A stretch of DNA of 64,000 nucleotides from Yoonia tamlensis (lineage in GTDB: Bacteria > Pseudomonadota > Alphaproteobacteria > Rhodobacterales > Rhodobacteraceae), in contig NZ_FOYP01000001.1 in assembly GCF_900115105.1 (NCBI RefSeq), positions 1,948,097 through 2,012,096 of the forward strand. The letters run 5' to 3'. The position numbers and the translations under genes are program-made. Of this stretch, positions 43,065-53,178 are shown piece by piece. A model generated the notes under the pieces. That model was not told where the DNA came from. It made no database searches and saw only the letters and a list, made by a program, of their open reading frames with translations. Numbering within the stretch: position 1 is the first letter of the stretch; each line of letters starts with the position of its first letter.

Positions 43065-45287
43065 CTAAGCCCCCTTTACCCAGCGCAAGCGCAGCGCATT
43101 TGTGACCACAAGCACGCTCGAGAGCGCCATCGCCCCCGCACCCAGTTGCGGCGACAACAGCAGCCCCGAGAACGGATACAGCACCCCTGCAGCCACGGGC
43201 ACCAGCAAGATATTATAGCCAAACGCCCAAATCAGGTTTTGCCGGATATTGACCATTGTGGCCTTGCTTAACTTTATCCCGTTTACCACGCCCGCAGGAT
43301 CACCCGCCATCAAGACGACATCGGCCGTCTGTACCGCCACATCCGTGCCTGTCCCGATTGCGACACCCACCTGCGCGGCCGCCAAGGCAGGCGCATCATT
43401 GATCCCATCCCCGACAAAGGCCACGTTTTGGCCGCCCGTTTGCAACTGGGTGATCACGTCAACCTTGCCCGCTGGCAGCACGTCGGCATAGATGTCCGAA
43501 ATGCCCAGTTCAGCCCCGATGGCCTGCGCCGTACGCGCCGCATCGCCAGTGATCAACACCACGCGTTTGCCCATTGCTTGCAACTGCCGCACGGTTGATT
43601 TGGCGCTGGGGCGCAACTGATCGGCGACCGCAATCACGCCGGCCGGCACCCCGTCGACGGCGACCATAACGGGCGTTTTTCCGGCACTGGCAAAGCCCTG
43701 CGCGACCGGTTCGAGCGGCGCGGGGTCGATCCCTTCGCGCGCAAGCAGCCGTGCGGCACCGACAAGGATCACGCGCCCGTCAACCACCCCGCGCAACCCA
43801 TGCCCCGTGATCGCGCTGAAATCTGACACGCTAGGCAAAGGCGCAGATGCGGCGGCGATAATCGCGGACGCAAGCGGGTGCTCGGACAGGGATTCAACTG
43901 ATGCAACCTGTTGTAATAGCGCGTCTTTATCACCCGTAATCGCGACCACATCGGTCAGCACCGGGCGTCCTTGGGTCAATGTGCCGGTCTTGTCGAATGC
44001 AACCGTATCCACCGCTGCCAATGCCTGCAGCGCGTCACCTTGCCGGAACAACACCCCCAGATCGGCGGCGCGGCCTGTGCCGACCATGATCGACATCGGC
44101 ACCGCCAGACCCATTGCGCAGGGGCAGGCGATGATTAGCACGCAAACACCAGCCACCAGCGCGTGCGACAACACGGGCGCAGGCCCGAAAAACAACCAGA
44201 CCAAGACGGTCAACGCCGCAACCCCCATAATCGCAGGCACAAACCAAAGCGTGATTTTGGTCACCAGATCCTGCACCGGTAGCCGCGCGTTTTGCGCGCC
44301 TTCGACCATGTCGATAATCCGCGCCAGCATTGTATCCGCCCCGACCGCCGTGGCGCGGATATGCAGCGCCCCGTTGCCGTTGATCGTGCCGCCAACCACG
44401 CTGTCACCAACTGTTTTTTCGACCGGCACAGGTTCGCCCGTGACCATGCTTTCGTCGATATATGATGCGCCTTGCGTCACAACCCCGTCGGTTGCGATTC
44501 GTGCGCCGGGGCGCAAAATGATGATGTCGCCTTTAGCCAATTCCTCAATTGGCACCGCGTGTTCAACCCCATCGCGCAAAACGGTCGCCGTATCGGGGCG
44601 CAACGCTATCAACCGCTTGATCGCGGCCCCCGTCTGGCCCTTTGCCCGCGCTTCAAGCCAGCGACCCAGCAAGATCAGCGTCACGATAACGGCCGCGGCT
44701 TCGAAATAGACGGCGCGGGATGCGGCGGGCAGCAGCGCTGGCGCAAAAAGCGCCACCACCGAATAGGCCCAAGCCGCCCCTGCCCCCATCACTACAAGCG
44801 CGTTCATATCAGGCGCAAAACGGCGCAGCGCAGGAATGCCCTTGGCAAAGAACACGCGCCCGGGCCAGGCAAGCACAAGCGTCGTCAGCACAAATTGCAA
44901 TGTCCAACTGGCCTGCATCCCGATGGTTTTCATGATAAAATGATGCAGCGCAGGGAACAAATGCCCCCCCATTTCCAGCGCAAACACCGGTGCTGTCAGC
45001 AAGGCTGCAATGATAAACTGTCGCAGAACCACTTGCGCGGCGTCGTCTTGATCGGCTTGGGCGGGGGCCTGCGGCGTGATGGGCTGCGCGGCATAGCCCG
45101 CATCGGTGATTACCTGCGCTATCTTCGTCGGGGCCAGTGCGCTTGTCACTGTCGCCGTGCCATTGGCAAGGTTCACATAGGCTTTTGTGACGCCGTCAAC
45201 CTTGCCCAATGCGGTTTCCACACGCCCCGCGCAGCCTGCGCAGCTCATGCCGGTGATTTGAAATTTCTGTTCGATTGCGTGACCCAT
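43065..45287 (-). CDS. copA: copper-exporting P1B-type ATPase CopA
   Basis: Inner-membrane Cu(I) efflux pump of 740 residues. One N-terminal heavy-metal domain with GMSCAGC (Cys16, Cys19), the membrane metal site [10 protein letters not shown], the phosphorylation motif DKTGTLTQG, and [10 protein letters not shown] in the hinge are all present. Eight membrane helices are expected. First gene of the copA-cueR operon. Confidence 0.96.
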   Translation of the reverse strand: MGHAIEQKFQITGMSCAGCAGRVETALGKVDGVTKAYVNLANGTATVTSALAPTKIAQVITDAGYAAQPITPQAPAQADQDDAAQVVLRQFIIAALLTAPVFALEMGGHLFPALHHFIMKTIGMQASWTLQFVLTTLVLAWPGRVFFAKGIPALRRFAPDMNALVVMGAGAAWAYSVVALFAPALLPAASRAVYFEAAAVIVTLILLGRWLEARAKGQTGAAIKRLIALRPDTATVLRDGVEHAVPIEELAKGDIIILRPGARIATDGVVTQGASYIDESMVTGEPVPVEKTVGDSVVGGTINGNGALHIRATAVGADTMLARIIDMVEGAQNARLPVQDLVTKITLWFVPAIMGVAALTVLVWLFFGPAPVLSHALVAGVCVLIIACPCAMGLAVPMSIMVGTGRAADLGVLFRQGDALQALAAVDTVAFDKTGTLTQGRPVLTDVVAITGDKDALLQQVASVESLSEHPLASAIIAAASAPLPSVSDFSAITGHGLRGVVDGRVILVGAARLLAREGIDPAPLEPVAQGFASAGKTPVMVAVDGVPAGVIAVADQLRPSAKSTVRQLQAMGKRVVLITGDAARTAQAIGAELGISDIYADVLPAGKVDVITQLQTGGQNVAFVGDGINDAPALAAAQVGVAIGTGTDVAVQTADVVLMAGDPAGVVNGIKLSKATMVNIRQNLIWAFGYNILLVPVAAGVLYPFSGLLLSPQLGAGAMALSSVLVVTNALRLRWVKGA

Positions 45288-45315
45288 GGTGCTTTCCGCC
45301 TTTGCTCTGGCACCC

Positions 45316-45346
45316 TACATAGGGGTTCCAGTCACGGGAAGGTCAA
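45316..45346 (-). promoter_or_regulatory. CueR-type promoter of copA
   Basis: On the minus strand, -35 TTGACC (45341-45346) and -10 TATGTA (45316-45321) are separated by 19 bases, the long spacer typical of MerR-family targets. The spacer holds the imperfect dyad CCTTCCCGTGACTGGAACC resembling CueR boxes. Confidence 0.75.
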
Positions 45347-45539
45347 GAAGTGATTTCAAAAAAATAACGGTGAAGTTGGCAACTTGCCCAATATCTGGCC
45401 TGCCCGTCCGACACATGAAACTAGTCGCCAAAAATTTATCAAACAGTCAAAGAAATATTGCAAACGCCGCACAAATTGCAGCCTTTTCAATAAATTGCAT
45501 CCCTCATGGATTTGCGCGATGGGCCGCTCGCACACGGTC

Positions 45540-45572
45540 TGGCTATATGCATGGGCCATTTGTGGACCTATT
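45540..45572 (+). promoter_or_regulatory. candidate TauR site upstream of tpa
   Basis: TGGACCTATT (45563-45572) preceded 23 bases earlier by TGGCTATATG (45540-45549). Similar spaced pairs occur before tauR and xsc. The 380 bases between copA and tpa hold no gene otherwise. Confidence 0.4.
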
Positions 45573-45668
45573 TCCAAGCGGCATCCTGTTGAAAAACTGT
45601 AGGGAATTGCAACAATGCCACCTAGATTCGGCCTGCATAAAACTTCAGACATAAACGGAGCCATACAC

Positions 45669-47051
45669 ATGGACACCAACAGCTATTCCAATGATCCTGG
45701 CCATGTGATCGAGGCCGACCGCGCCCATGTCTGGCACCACCTGAGCCAGAACAAGGTCTACGAAAAAATCGACCCGCGCATCATCGTCGAAGGCAAAGGG
45801 CTGAAAGTCTGGGACATCACCGGAAAAGAATATCTTGATGCCGTTTCTGGCGGGGTCTGGACCACAAACGTGGGCTACGGGCGCGAACGGATCGGCAAAG
45901 CTGTCGGCGATGCCATTACAAAGATGTGCTTTTTCAGTGGCGGGGCGGGCACAATTCCGGGCGCAAATTTTGCAAAGATGCTGATCGAAAAAATGCCCGG
46001 TCTTGACCGCGTCTATTACGCCAATTCAGGGTCCGAAGCGAACGAGAAGGCGTTCAAAATGGTCCGCCAGATCAGCCACAAGCATTATGGCGGCAAGAAA
46101 TATAAAATCCTTTACCGTGACCGCGATTACCACGGAACCACGCTTGGCGCGCTATCCGCTGGCGGTCAGGATGAACGCAACGCGCAATACGGCCCCTTTG
46201 CGCCCGGTTTTGTGCGTGTCCCCCATTGTCTTGAATACCGGTCTGAAAACGGGCTGACCGGCGAAGCCTACGGCGCCGCTGCCGCCCAAGCGATTGAAGA
46301 CGTGATCCTGCGCGAAGGTGCGGATACTGTCGGCGCGCTGTGTCTTGAACCGATCACCGCCGGTGGCGGCATCATCGTGCCCCCCAAAGGATACTGGGAC
46401 CGCGTGCAGGAGATTTGCAAAAAATATAATATACTGCTGCATATTGACGAGGTCGTCTGCGGCATCGGCCGGACCGGCACATGGTTTGGTTACCAGCAAT
46501 TTGGCGTCCAGCCCGATATCGTCACAATGGCCAAAGGCGTGGCGTCGGGCTATGCCGCGATTTCATGCTGTGTCACCACAAATGCCGTCTTTGACCAGTT
46601 CAAGGACGACACCGATAAAATGAGCTATTTCCGCGATATTTCCACCTTTGGCGGCTGCACCGGCGGGCCGGCGGCGGCGATTGAAAACATGAAAATCGTC
46701 GAAGAGGAAGACCTGCTGGGCAATTCCGCCGCGATGGGCGACCATCTCAAGGGCAATCTGCACGGGTTGATGGAACAGCACAAATGGATCGGCGATGTGC
46801 GCGGCATGGGGCTTTTTGCGGGGATCGAACTGGTCACCGACCGCTCGACCAAAGAACCGGTCGGGGAACCCCAGATCGCGGCAATCGTTGCCGATTGTAT
46901 TGCCCAAGGTGTGATGATCGGCGCGGCGAACCGGTCTGTGCCCGGTTACAACAACAGCCTGTTGTTCGCACCGGCACTGGTCGCGACCAAAGACGACCTG
47001 AACAATATCACCGAAGCCGTCGGGCAAGCCATCAAACGCGTGTTAGGTTAA
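45669..47051 (+). CDS. tpa: taurine:pyruvate aminotransferase
   Basis: Class III PLP aminotransferase, 460 residues, which converts taurine and pyruvate to sulfoacetaldehyde and alanine. The fold is shown by YYANSGSEANEKAFKM, the RDYHGTT region, the PLP-binding Asp in HIDEVVCGIGRTG and the catalytic Lys in TMAKGVASG. The specific name rests on the neighbours tauR, xsc and pta. ATG 45669 has GGAG upstream; the frame is open 18 codons before it. Confidence 0.93.
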   Translation: MDTNSYSNDPGHVIEADRAHVWHHLSQNKVYEKIDPRIIVEGKGLKVWDITGKEYLDAVSGGVWTTNVGYGRERIGKAVGDAITKMCFFSGGAGTIPGANFAKMLIEKMPGLDRVYYANSGSEANEKAFKMVRQISHKHYGGKKYKILYRDRDYHGTTLGALSAGGQDERNAQYGPFAPGFVRVPHCLEYRSENGLTGEAYGAAAAQAIEDVILREGADTVGALCLEPITAGGGIIVPPKGYWDRVQEICKKYNILLHIDEVVCGIGRTGTWFGYQQFGVQPDIVTMAKGVASGYAAISCCVTTNAVFDQFKDDTDKMSYFRDISTFGGCTGGPAAAIENMKIVEEEDLLGNSAAMGDHLKGNLHGLMEQHKWIGDVRGMGLFAGIELVTDRSTKEPVGEPQIAAIVADCIAQGVMIGAANRSVPGYNNSLLFAPALVATKDDLNNITEAVGQAIKRVLG

Positions 47052-47083
47052 AAAAAGGCCCGGAGGGATGAGCTCCGGGCCTT
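47051..47083 (-). terminator. Rho-independent terminator (minus strand)
   Basis: Eleven-pair stem AAGGCCCGGAG/CTCCGGGCCTT (47055-47083) with a seven-base loop. Read on the minus strand it is followed by a run of T, so it ends the small exported-protein gene; read on the plus strand it starts right after the tpa stop. Confidence 0.75.
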
Positions 47084-47123
47084 ACCACCCGCACAGTCGG
47101 TTTTCCCGTGAGTGGTGCGACTG

Positions 47124-47471
47124 TTATCCGCGGTCAGGTGCGGCGGGGCGGTATTTCTGCATGACTTCGTCCAATGATTGTGCGGTGATCGCTGCATTGT
47201 CCTGCTGCAAACAGCTGGCCATTTCGGTCAGGCGCGCTTCGTGTTCTTCACGGCTTGGGCGTTGTGGGCGCTCTCCATTGCCCGATTGCGCGCCGCCCGG
47301 CTGGCCTTGTTCGGGCGCACAGCTTTGCAAAAGTGTCGCGGACACCCCAAGCTCTGCGGCCATTTCTACCGGTTGCGGTGCGGGTCGCGCGCCCCCGTCC
47401 TGGGCTGCTGCAAATGTCGGGGCAAACACCCCGAGCGCGACGATCAATGTGGCCTTGGATAATGTAATCAT
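47124..47471 (-). CDS. small exported protein of unknown function
   Basis: A 115-residue protein with signal peptide MITLSKATLIVALGVFAPTFAAAQ, then a Gly/Pro/Gln-rich linker between two Cys-containing helical pieces (AELGVSATLLQSC and LTEMASCLQQDNAAITAQSLDEVMQKYRP). The two Cys may form a disulfide. It lies between tpa and tauR on the opposite strand and ends at a strong terminator. I do not know the family; its LGV helices recall the C-terminal repeats of the YHYH protein near the start of the window. Confidence 0.55.
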   Translation of the reverse strand: MITLSKATLIVALGVFAPTFAAAQDGGARPAPQPVEMAAELGVSATLLQSCAPEQGQPGGAQSGNGERPQRPSREEHEARLTEMASCLQQDNAAITAQSLDEVMQKYRPAAPDRG

Positions 47472-47602
47472 TCCGGTCTTCCTTGTTGGATAGGCCAGTA
47501 ATACGGCGCCGGCCCGAACTTCCGTCGCAAGAAATGCAAAGCCTTCGGAATTGCGCGCAACGGTATTTGCGCATTTGAAAACCGCCTTGTAATCCGGCGA
47601 CC

Positions 47603-47634
47603 AATAGGTCCAATTTAAGGCTCACTTAGGACCA
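47603..47634 (-). promoter_or_regulatory. candidate TauR site upstream of tauR
   Basis: Read on the minus strand, TGGACCTATT (47603-47612) and TGGTCCTAAG (47625-47634) are direct repeats 22 bases apart. The second overlaps the ribosome binding site of tauR, which suggests autoregulation; it also lies upstream of the divergent small gene. Confidence 0.45.
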
Positions 47635-47637
47635 CAT

Positions 47638-49098
47638 ATGCCGATTTCTGTCGAAACCTTCTTTCTTGATCCGTCTTCGGTCGGCACGCTTCAGGCGCGC
47701 GTCCAGCAAATGGTTGCCCAAGGGATCCTTGCCGGACGGTTCCGCGCGGGCGAACGGCTGCCATCATCACGCAAGATGGCCGCGCATTTGGGGGTCAGCC
47801 GGATCACCGTAACGCTGGCCTATACCGAATTGGTCGCTGATGATTACCTGACCGCACGCGGGCGGTCGGGCTATTTCGTGTCCAAAAACGCCCCCGAACC
47901 GCCAGCGTTTCCCGCCAAGCGCGCACAGGTCGGCAATGTCGACTGGAACCGCGCAATCGGCCAGAAATTCACCCCCGGCCTGAACCATGATAAACCAAGC
48001 GACTGGGCCAGCTACCGCTATCCGTTTATTTACGGTCAGGCCGACAAGACGCTGTTTGATACGGCCAATTGGCGGCTATGTGCGCTGCGCGCGCTGGGCA
48101 TGCGCGACTTTGGGGCGCTGACGTCGGATTATTACGATGGTGACGATCCGCAACTGGTTGAATTCATTGCCAGACAGACATTGCCGCGGCGTGGGATATT
48201 GGCCAATAACGATGAAATTCTGGTCACTATGGGGGCGCAAAATGCGCTTTGGCTGGCTGCGCAGGTCCTGCTTAACAGCCGCCGTCTGGCCGCGATCGAG
48301 GACCCGGGCTATCCCGCATTGCGCAATATTCTGGAACAATCGCGCTGTCAGTACACCGCCGTGCCGGTTGATGATGACGGGTTACCGCCCGACCTGCTGC
48401 CGCCCGATATTGACGTGGCCTTTGTGACCCCCAGCCACCAGTGCCCGACCACATCGACCATGTCTGTCGCACGGCGCAAAGCCCTGCTTGCAAAGGCCGA
48501 AGCGGATGATTTCCTGATCGTCGAAGATGATTACGAATTTGAAATGTCGTTTCTCAAGGCGGCCTCGCCATCGCTCAAATCGCTCGACCAGAACGGGCGG
48601 GTAATTTATGTCGGATCATTTTCCAAATCGCTGTTTCCTGGGCTCCGGCTGGGGTATCTTGTGGGGCCCGCACCCTTTATCCGCGAGGCTCGCGCGTTGC
48701 GGGCCACGGTTTTACGACACCCGCCCGGACACATCCAGCGCACGGTCAGCTACTATCTTTCGCTAGGCCATTACGATGCGTTGATCCGGCGGATGGGCAA
48801 GGCCTATCATCACCGCCGCGAGGTCATGGACGTCGCACTCAGGCACCACGGGCTAACGGTTGCGGGGCATGGCACATACGGGGGGTCTGCGGTGTGGCTG
48901 CGCGCGCCAAACGGGATCGACACAAGGCAACTGGCGCAAAGGCTTCGTGGTGACAGCGTGCTGATTGAATCAGGCGCAGCATTCTTTTCCACCGACGCAC
49001 CGCCCAAAGATTATTTCAGGCTGGCCTATTCGTCGATTCCTGCGGCACAAATTGCGCCCGGTGTTGCGCTGATCGCCAAGGCAATTGCGGGCGCATGA
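47638..49098 (+). CDS. tauR: MocR-family taurine regulator TauR
   Basis: A 486-residue GntR/MocR transcription factor. Residues 15-82 are the winged helix (RLPSSRKMAAHLGVSRITVTLAY); residues 105-486 form an aminotransferase-like domain with the PLP Lys330 in GSFSKSLFPG. TauR is the known activator of tpa and xsc in Rhodobacter. It probably senses taurine through PLP. The start ATG 47638 has AGGA six bases upstream. Confidence 0.9.
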   Translation: MPISVETFFLDPSSVGTLQARVQQMVAQGILAGRFRAGERLPSSRKMAAHLGVSRITVTLAYTELVADDYLTARGRSGYFVSKNAPEPPAFPAKRAQVGNVDWNRAIGQKFTPGLNHDKPSDWASYRYPFIYGQADKTLFDTANWRLCALRALGMRDFGALTSDYYDGDDPQLVEFIARQTLPRRGILANNDEILVTMGAQNALWLAAQVLLNSRRLAAIEDPGYPALRNILEQSRCQYTAVPVDDDGLPPDLLPPDIDVAFVTPSHQCPTTSTMSVARRKALLAKAEADDFLIVEDDYEFEMSFLKAASPSLKSLDQNGRVIYVGSFSKSLFPGLRLGYLVGPAPFIREARALRATVLRHPPGHIQRTVSYYLSLGHYDALIRRMGKAYHHRREVMDVALRHHGLTVAGHGTYGGSAVWLRAPNGIDTRQLAQRLRGDSVLIESGAAFFSTDAPPKDYFRLAYSSIPAAQIAPGVALIAKAIAGA

Positions 49099-49114
49099 CC
49101 TTAGCCGGCAATTC

Positions 49115-49147
49115 TGGATCCAAACCCCAATGCAAATTGGCCCTATT
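49115..49147 (+). promoter_or_regulatory. candidate TauR site upstream of xsc
   Basis: TGGATCCAAA (49115-49124) and TGGCCCTATT (49138-49147), 23 bases apart, the same spacing as in front of tpa. Located 73 bases before the xsc start. Confidence 0.4.
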
Positions 49148-49219
49148 GCCACAACAGCCCGCTTTCTAATGTGGCGCTGACAATCGCGCGCGATCTACAA
49201 AACCCAAAGGACTATTTTC

Positions 49220-50992
49220 ATGAAAATGACCACCGAAGAAGCATTCGTCAAAACCCTGCAAATGCACGGGATCAAACATGCTTTCGGGATCATTGGCTCT
49301 GCGATGATGCCGATTTCGGATATTTTCCCGAAGGCCGGAATCATGTTCTGGGACTGCGCGCACGAAGGTTCCGCCGGGATGATGGCTGACGGCTACACCC
49401 GCGCGACCGGTGAAATGTCGATGATGATCGCGCAAAACGGCCCCGGAATCACCAATTTTGTGACAGCTGTCAAAACCGCTTACTGGAACCATACGCCGCT
49501 TTTGCTGGTCACGCCGCAGGCCGCAAACAAGACCATTGGTCAGGGTGGTTTCCAAGAGGTCGAACAGATGAAACTGTTCGAAGATATGGTCGCCTATCAG
49601 GAAGAAGTCCGCGACCCCACCCGCATCGCCGAAGTTTTGAACCGCGTGATCATGAAGGCCAAGCGCGCCTCGGCCCCTGCCCAGATCAACGTGCCCCGCG
49701 ATTTCTGGACGCAAGTGATCGACATTGAATTGCCGATGATTGTTGACTTTGAGCGCCCCGCGGGCGGCGAAACCGCCATAGCAAAGGCCGCCGAATTGCT
49801 GTCTGGCGCTAAGTTCCCCGTCATTCTGAACGGCGCGGGTGTGGTCTTGGCCGATGGCGGGATTGCCGCGTCCATTGCGCTTGCCGAACGGCTCGATGCG
49901 CCTGTTTGTGTTGGCTATCAACACAATGATGCCTTTCCCGGCACGCACCCGTTGTTTGCGGGGCCTTTGGGTTACAACGGATCCAAAGCAGCGATGGAAT
50001 TGATTAGCAAAGCCGATGTTGTGCTTGCGCTCGGGACGCGGTTGAACCCGTTTTCGACCCTGCCGGGCTATGGGATTGATTACTGGCCCAAAACAGCCAA
50101 GGTTATTCAGGTCGATATCAACCCCGACCGGATCGGGCTGACCAAGACTGTGACAGTCGGCATTGTTGCCGATGCCGCAAAGGCCGCAAACGGTATTCTT
50201 GCGCAGCTCTCAGAAGACGCGGGTGACGCAGGGCGCGCGGACCGCAAGGCGCTGATCGGCAGTCTCAAATCCGCATGGGCGCAAGAATTAACCAGCCTTG
50301 ACCACGAAGACGATGATCCGGGCACCACATGGAACGCGCGCGCCCGCGCCGCCCGCCCCGATTGGATGAGCCCGCGCATGGCGTGGCGCGCGATCCAGTC
50401 AGCGATGCCCGAAAACGCGATTATCAGCTCCGATATTGGCAACAACTGCGCAATCGGAAACGCCTACCCGTCCTTCCCGACGGGGCGCAAATATCTGGCG
50501 CCCGGACTGTTTGGCCCCTGCGGATATGGTCTACCGTCCATCGTCGGTGCCAAGATCGGCCGACCCAACGTGCCCGTCATTGGTTTTGCAGGGGACGGCG
50601 CGTTTGGTATTTCCGTGAATGAACTGACCGCAATCGGCCGCGATGAATGGCCTGCCATCACGCAGATCGTGTTCCGCAACTATCAATGGGGCGCGGAAAA
50701 GCGCAATTCCACCCTATGGTTCGACGATAATTTTGTCGGCACCGAACTGGATATGAAAGTCAGCTATGCAGGGATTGCACAGGCCTGTGGGCTCAAAGGC
50801 GTGCAAGCCAAGACCATGGACGCGCTGACAGAGATCCTGAACCAAGCAATCAAGGATCAGATGGAAAACAAAGTGACTACGTTGATCGAAGTCATCTTGA
50901 ACCAAGAGCTGGGTGAACCGTTCCGCCGCGATGCAATGAAAAAACCCGTCCGCGTGGCAGGCGTATCTGCCGACGATATGGCGTCAGGTTAG
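49220..50992 (+). CDS. xsc: sulfoacetaldehyde acetyltransferase
   Basis: ThDP-dependent enzyme of 590 residues that splits sulfoacetaldehyde with phosphate into acetyl phosphate and sulfite. It has the three domains of the acetolactate synthase fold: Glu49 in AHEGSAG activates ThDP, and the metal-binding GDG is at 458-460. Specific Xsc stretches such as IIGSAMMPISDIFPKAGI distinguish it from acetolactate synthase, as does its setting between tauR and pta. Confidence 0.95.
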   Translation: MKMTTEEAFVKTLQMHGIKHAFGIIGSAMMPISDIFPKAGIMFWDCAHEGSAGMMADGYTRATGEMSMMIAQNGPGITNFVTAVKTAYWNHTPLLLVTPQAANKTIGQGGFQEVEQMKLFEDMVAYQEEVRDPTRIAEVLNRVIMKAKRASAPAQINVPRDFWTQVIDIELPMIVDFERPAGGETAIAKAAELLSGAKFPVILNGAGVVLADGGIAASIALAERLDAPVCVGYQHNDAFPGTHPLFAGPLGYNGSKAAMELISKADVVLALGTRLNPFSTLPGYGIDYWPKTAKVIQVDINPDRIGLTKTVTVGIVADAAKAANGILAQLSEDAGDAGRADRKALIGSLKSAWAQELTSLDHEDDDPGTTWNARARAARPDWMSPRMAWRAIQSAMPENAIISSDIGNNCAIGNAYPSFPTGRKYLAPGLFGPCGYGLPSIVGAKIGRPNVPVIGFAGDGAFGISVNELTAIGRDEWPAITQIVFRNYQWGAEKRNSTLWFDDNFVGTELDMKVSYAGIAQACGLKGVQAKTMDALTEILNQAIKDQMENKVTTLIEVILNQELGEPFRRDAMKKPVRVAGVSADDMASG

Positions 50993-51182
50993 GCTTTGCC
51001 ATTTGCCCCCAGCCTGCCGGTTACCGCAGCTCACGCAATTTCTATGTTCGGGGGGCTTTTGCCAGCACCTATGCGGGGTTCGGGTTTTTGCCTGTGTTTA
51101 GATATCTGCGGTTTTCCCTTGCCGATCTTGCCCGCACTTGGCCTACTGCGGCTAAATATGACATAAAAAGGCATCCTCCCCA

Positions 51183-52118
51183 ATGACCCTTCCCTTTCCT
51201 TTCCTCGCCCCACAAAACGCCCCTTGCCCTGCAGGGCTTCTGGCCAAGGCGCAGGCCCTGCCAACGCCAAAGGTCGCGCTGGTTAACGCTGGCGCCGTGA
51301 ACCCGCTGCAAGGGATCCGCGAGGCGGCTGAACTGGGCCTTGCCGATCCGGTTTTGATCGGGGATGCGGATAAAATCAGGCGCACCGCCGACGAAATCGG
51401 CTGGGACATAAGCCCCTACCGCATTGAACACGCGCCGCATGAAACCGCCGCAGGGCGCGCCGCCGATCTGGCGCGCGACGGCGAGGTGAACAGCATCATG
51501 AAAGGACAGATCCATACGTCCACCTTTCTGAAAGGGTTGCTACCCTCTGCGGCGGGCCTGCGCGAAAAAGGCACCCGCTGCGGGCATGTGTTTCACATCA
51601 ACCGCGCGGGGTCCGAACGGCCGTTGCTGCTGACCGATGCCGCGCTGAACGTGAACCCGAGCGTCGACACCCGCAAAGCCTGCCTTGCCCACGCGGTGCG
51701 GCTGGCCGAAATCTTGGGCGACACGGATATCAAAGCCGGCATTCTGGCCCCGACCGAAGACCCGATCACGTCGATCCCCAATACCGGCGAGGCGGCAGAA
51801 ATCGCCGCCTGGGCCAAATCAGCGCTGCCAAATGCCACCGTGCAGGGGCCGATGGCGCTTGATCTGATTTTCAGCGCCGAGGCCGCACGCGCCAAGAACT
51901 ACGCCTCCGATGTATCAGGCGATGCCGATATCATGCTGGCCCCCAATATCACATCCGGCAACGCGCTGTTCAAACTTATGGCGCTGGGCATGGGTTGCTG
52001 CGCAGGCGGGTTGGTTATGGGGCTGCGTGTGCCGGTTCTTTTGACATCACGCAGCCAACAGGCCCCGGCGCGGATATGCTCGGCCGCACTTGGAGCAATT
52101 GTGGCGGCTGCATCATGA
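51183..52118 (+). CDS. pta: phosphate acetyltransferase (short PTA/PTB type)
   Basis: A 311-residue phosphotransacetylase that moves the acetyl group from acetyl phosphate, made by Xsc, to CoA. It consists only of the PTA_PTB domain: VNSIMKGQIHTSTFLK, LTDAALNVNPSV, and GDADIMLAPNITSGN near the C-terminus. The protein is the roseobacter type seen next to xsc. It overlaps ackA by four bases (ATGA). Confidence 0.92.
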   Translation: MTLPFPFLAPQNAPCPAGLLAKAQALPTPKVALVNAGAVNPLQGIREAAELGLADPVLIGDADKIRRTADEIGWDISPYRIEHAPHETAAGRAADLARDGEVNSIMKGQIHTSTFLKGLLPSAAGLREKGTRCGHVFHINRAGSERPLLLTDAALNVNPSVDTRKACLAHAVRLAEILGDTDIKAGILAPTEDPITSIPNTGEAAEIAAWAKSALPNATVQGPMALDLIFSAEAARAKNYASDVSGDADIMLAPNITSGNALFKLMALGMGCCAGGLVMGLRVPVLLTSRSQQAPARICSAALGAIVAAAS

Positions 52119-53173
52119 TTCTTGTCATCAATGCCGGATCATCATCGCTCAAGGTAGCTTTGTTCAAACCTGATCTTAGCCAAATCGCGGATGGAATGGT
52201 CAGCAATATCGGGGGTGCGGCCCGCCTCAAACTGGGGGGGTATACCGCAGCAGTTGATGCGCCCGATCATGCCAGCGCCTTGACACAAATGTTGGCTGGA
52301 TTGGACACCCAAGGTCATAAAAACACAGAAATTACCGCCACTGCGCACCGTGTTGTGCATGGTGGCACATATTTTTCAAAGCCTGCGCGCGTCACGCCTG
52401 CGGTGATCGACGCAATCCGCACCTGCATTCCGTTGGCCCCGCTGCATAACCCAGTGAACCTGATCGGGATCGAAGCATTGGCCAAATCGCACCCCGATCT
52501 GCCGCAGTTTGTCAGCTTTGACACCGCCTTTCACGCGGGAAATCCGGCTATTGCGACCCGCTATGCCATTCCTGTTGCGCAACATGCAGCGGGCATTCAA
52601 CGCTATGGATTTCACGGGTCATCATATGCCAACATGGTGACAGAATTTGGCGCGGACCTGCCGCACCGCCTGCTTGCGCTGCATCTCGGCAACGGGGCAA
52701 GCCTCTGTGCAATCAGGGACGGCAAATCGGTTGCCAGCTCAATGGGCTATTCGCCGATGTCGGGCTTGGTTATGGGCACGCGCTGCGGTGAAATTGACGG
52801 GGCTGCCGTGCTGCGTATCGCGACTGATCTGGGGCTAGATGGTGCGGATAGGCTGTTGAACAAACAAAGCGGGCTAAAGGGCCTTGCGGGCGACAACAAT
52901 ATGAAAACCCTGCTTGCGCGCGGCGATGACGCTGCGCATTTCGCGGTGGATCATTTTTGCTATTGGGCCGCGCGTCAGGCCGGTTCGGCGATTGTGGCGA
53001 TGGGCGGGTTGGACGCGGTCGCATTCACTGGCGGGATTGGCGAAAACGCGGCCACCGTGCGCGATAAAATCATGGCACATCTGGCCTGCTTTGGCGAAGT
53101 GCCGGTGCATGTGATCGCAGCCGACGAGGAAAAACAGATCGCGCGTGACGCGCGGTCGCTATTGGGGGAATAG
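52115..53173 (+). CDS. ackA: acetate kinase
   Basis: A 352-residue ASKHA-fold kinase that interconverts acetyl phosphate and ADP with acetate and ATP. Motifs are INAGSSSLK at the start, HRVVHGG, YGFHGSSY and MGTRCGEID, and the C-terminal AFTGGIGENA. The usual HGTSH reads HGSSY. Slightly shorter than enterobacterial AckA. With pta it would let the cell draw ATP directly from Xsc product. Confidence 0.92.
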   Translation: MILVINAGSSSLKVALFKPDLSQIADGMVSNIGGAARLKLGGYTAAVDAPDHASALTQMLAGLDTQGHKNTEITATAHRVVHGGTYFSKPARVTPAVIDAIRTCIPLAPLHNPVNLIGIEALAKSHPDLPQFVSFDTAFHAGNPAIATRYAIPVAQHAAGIQRYGFHGSSYANMVTEFGADLPHRLLALHLGNGASLCAIRDGKSVASSMGYSPMSGLVMGTRCGEIDGAAVLRIATDLGLDGADRLLNKQSGLKGLAGDNNMKTLLARGDDAAHFAVDHFCYWAARQAGSAIVAMGGLDAVAFTGGIGENAATVRDKIMAHLACFGEVPVHVIAADEEKQIARDARSLLGE

Positions 53174-53178
53174 CCGAC

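Noticed and set aside
43807..44709. 300-codon plus-strand frame
   Set aside because: It is antisense to copA, whose motifs are unambiguous.
49220..50992. Reading xsc as acetolactate synthase IlvB
   Set aside because: The tpa, tauR and pta neighbours and the Xsc-type N-terminus favour sulfoacetaldehyde acetyltransferase; no ilvH follows.
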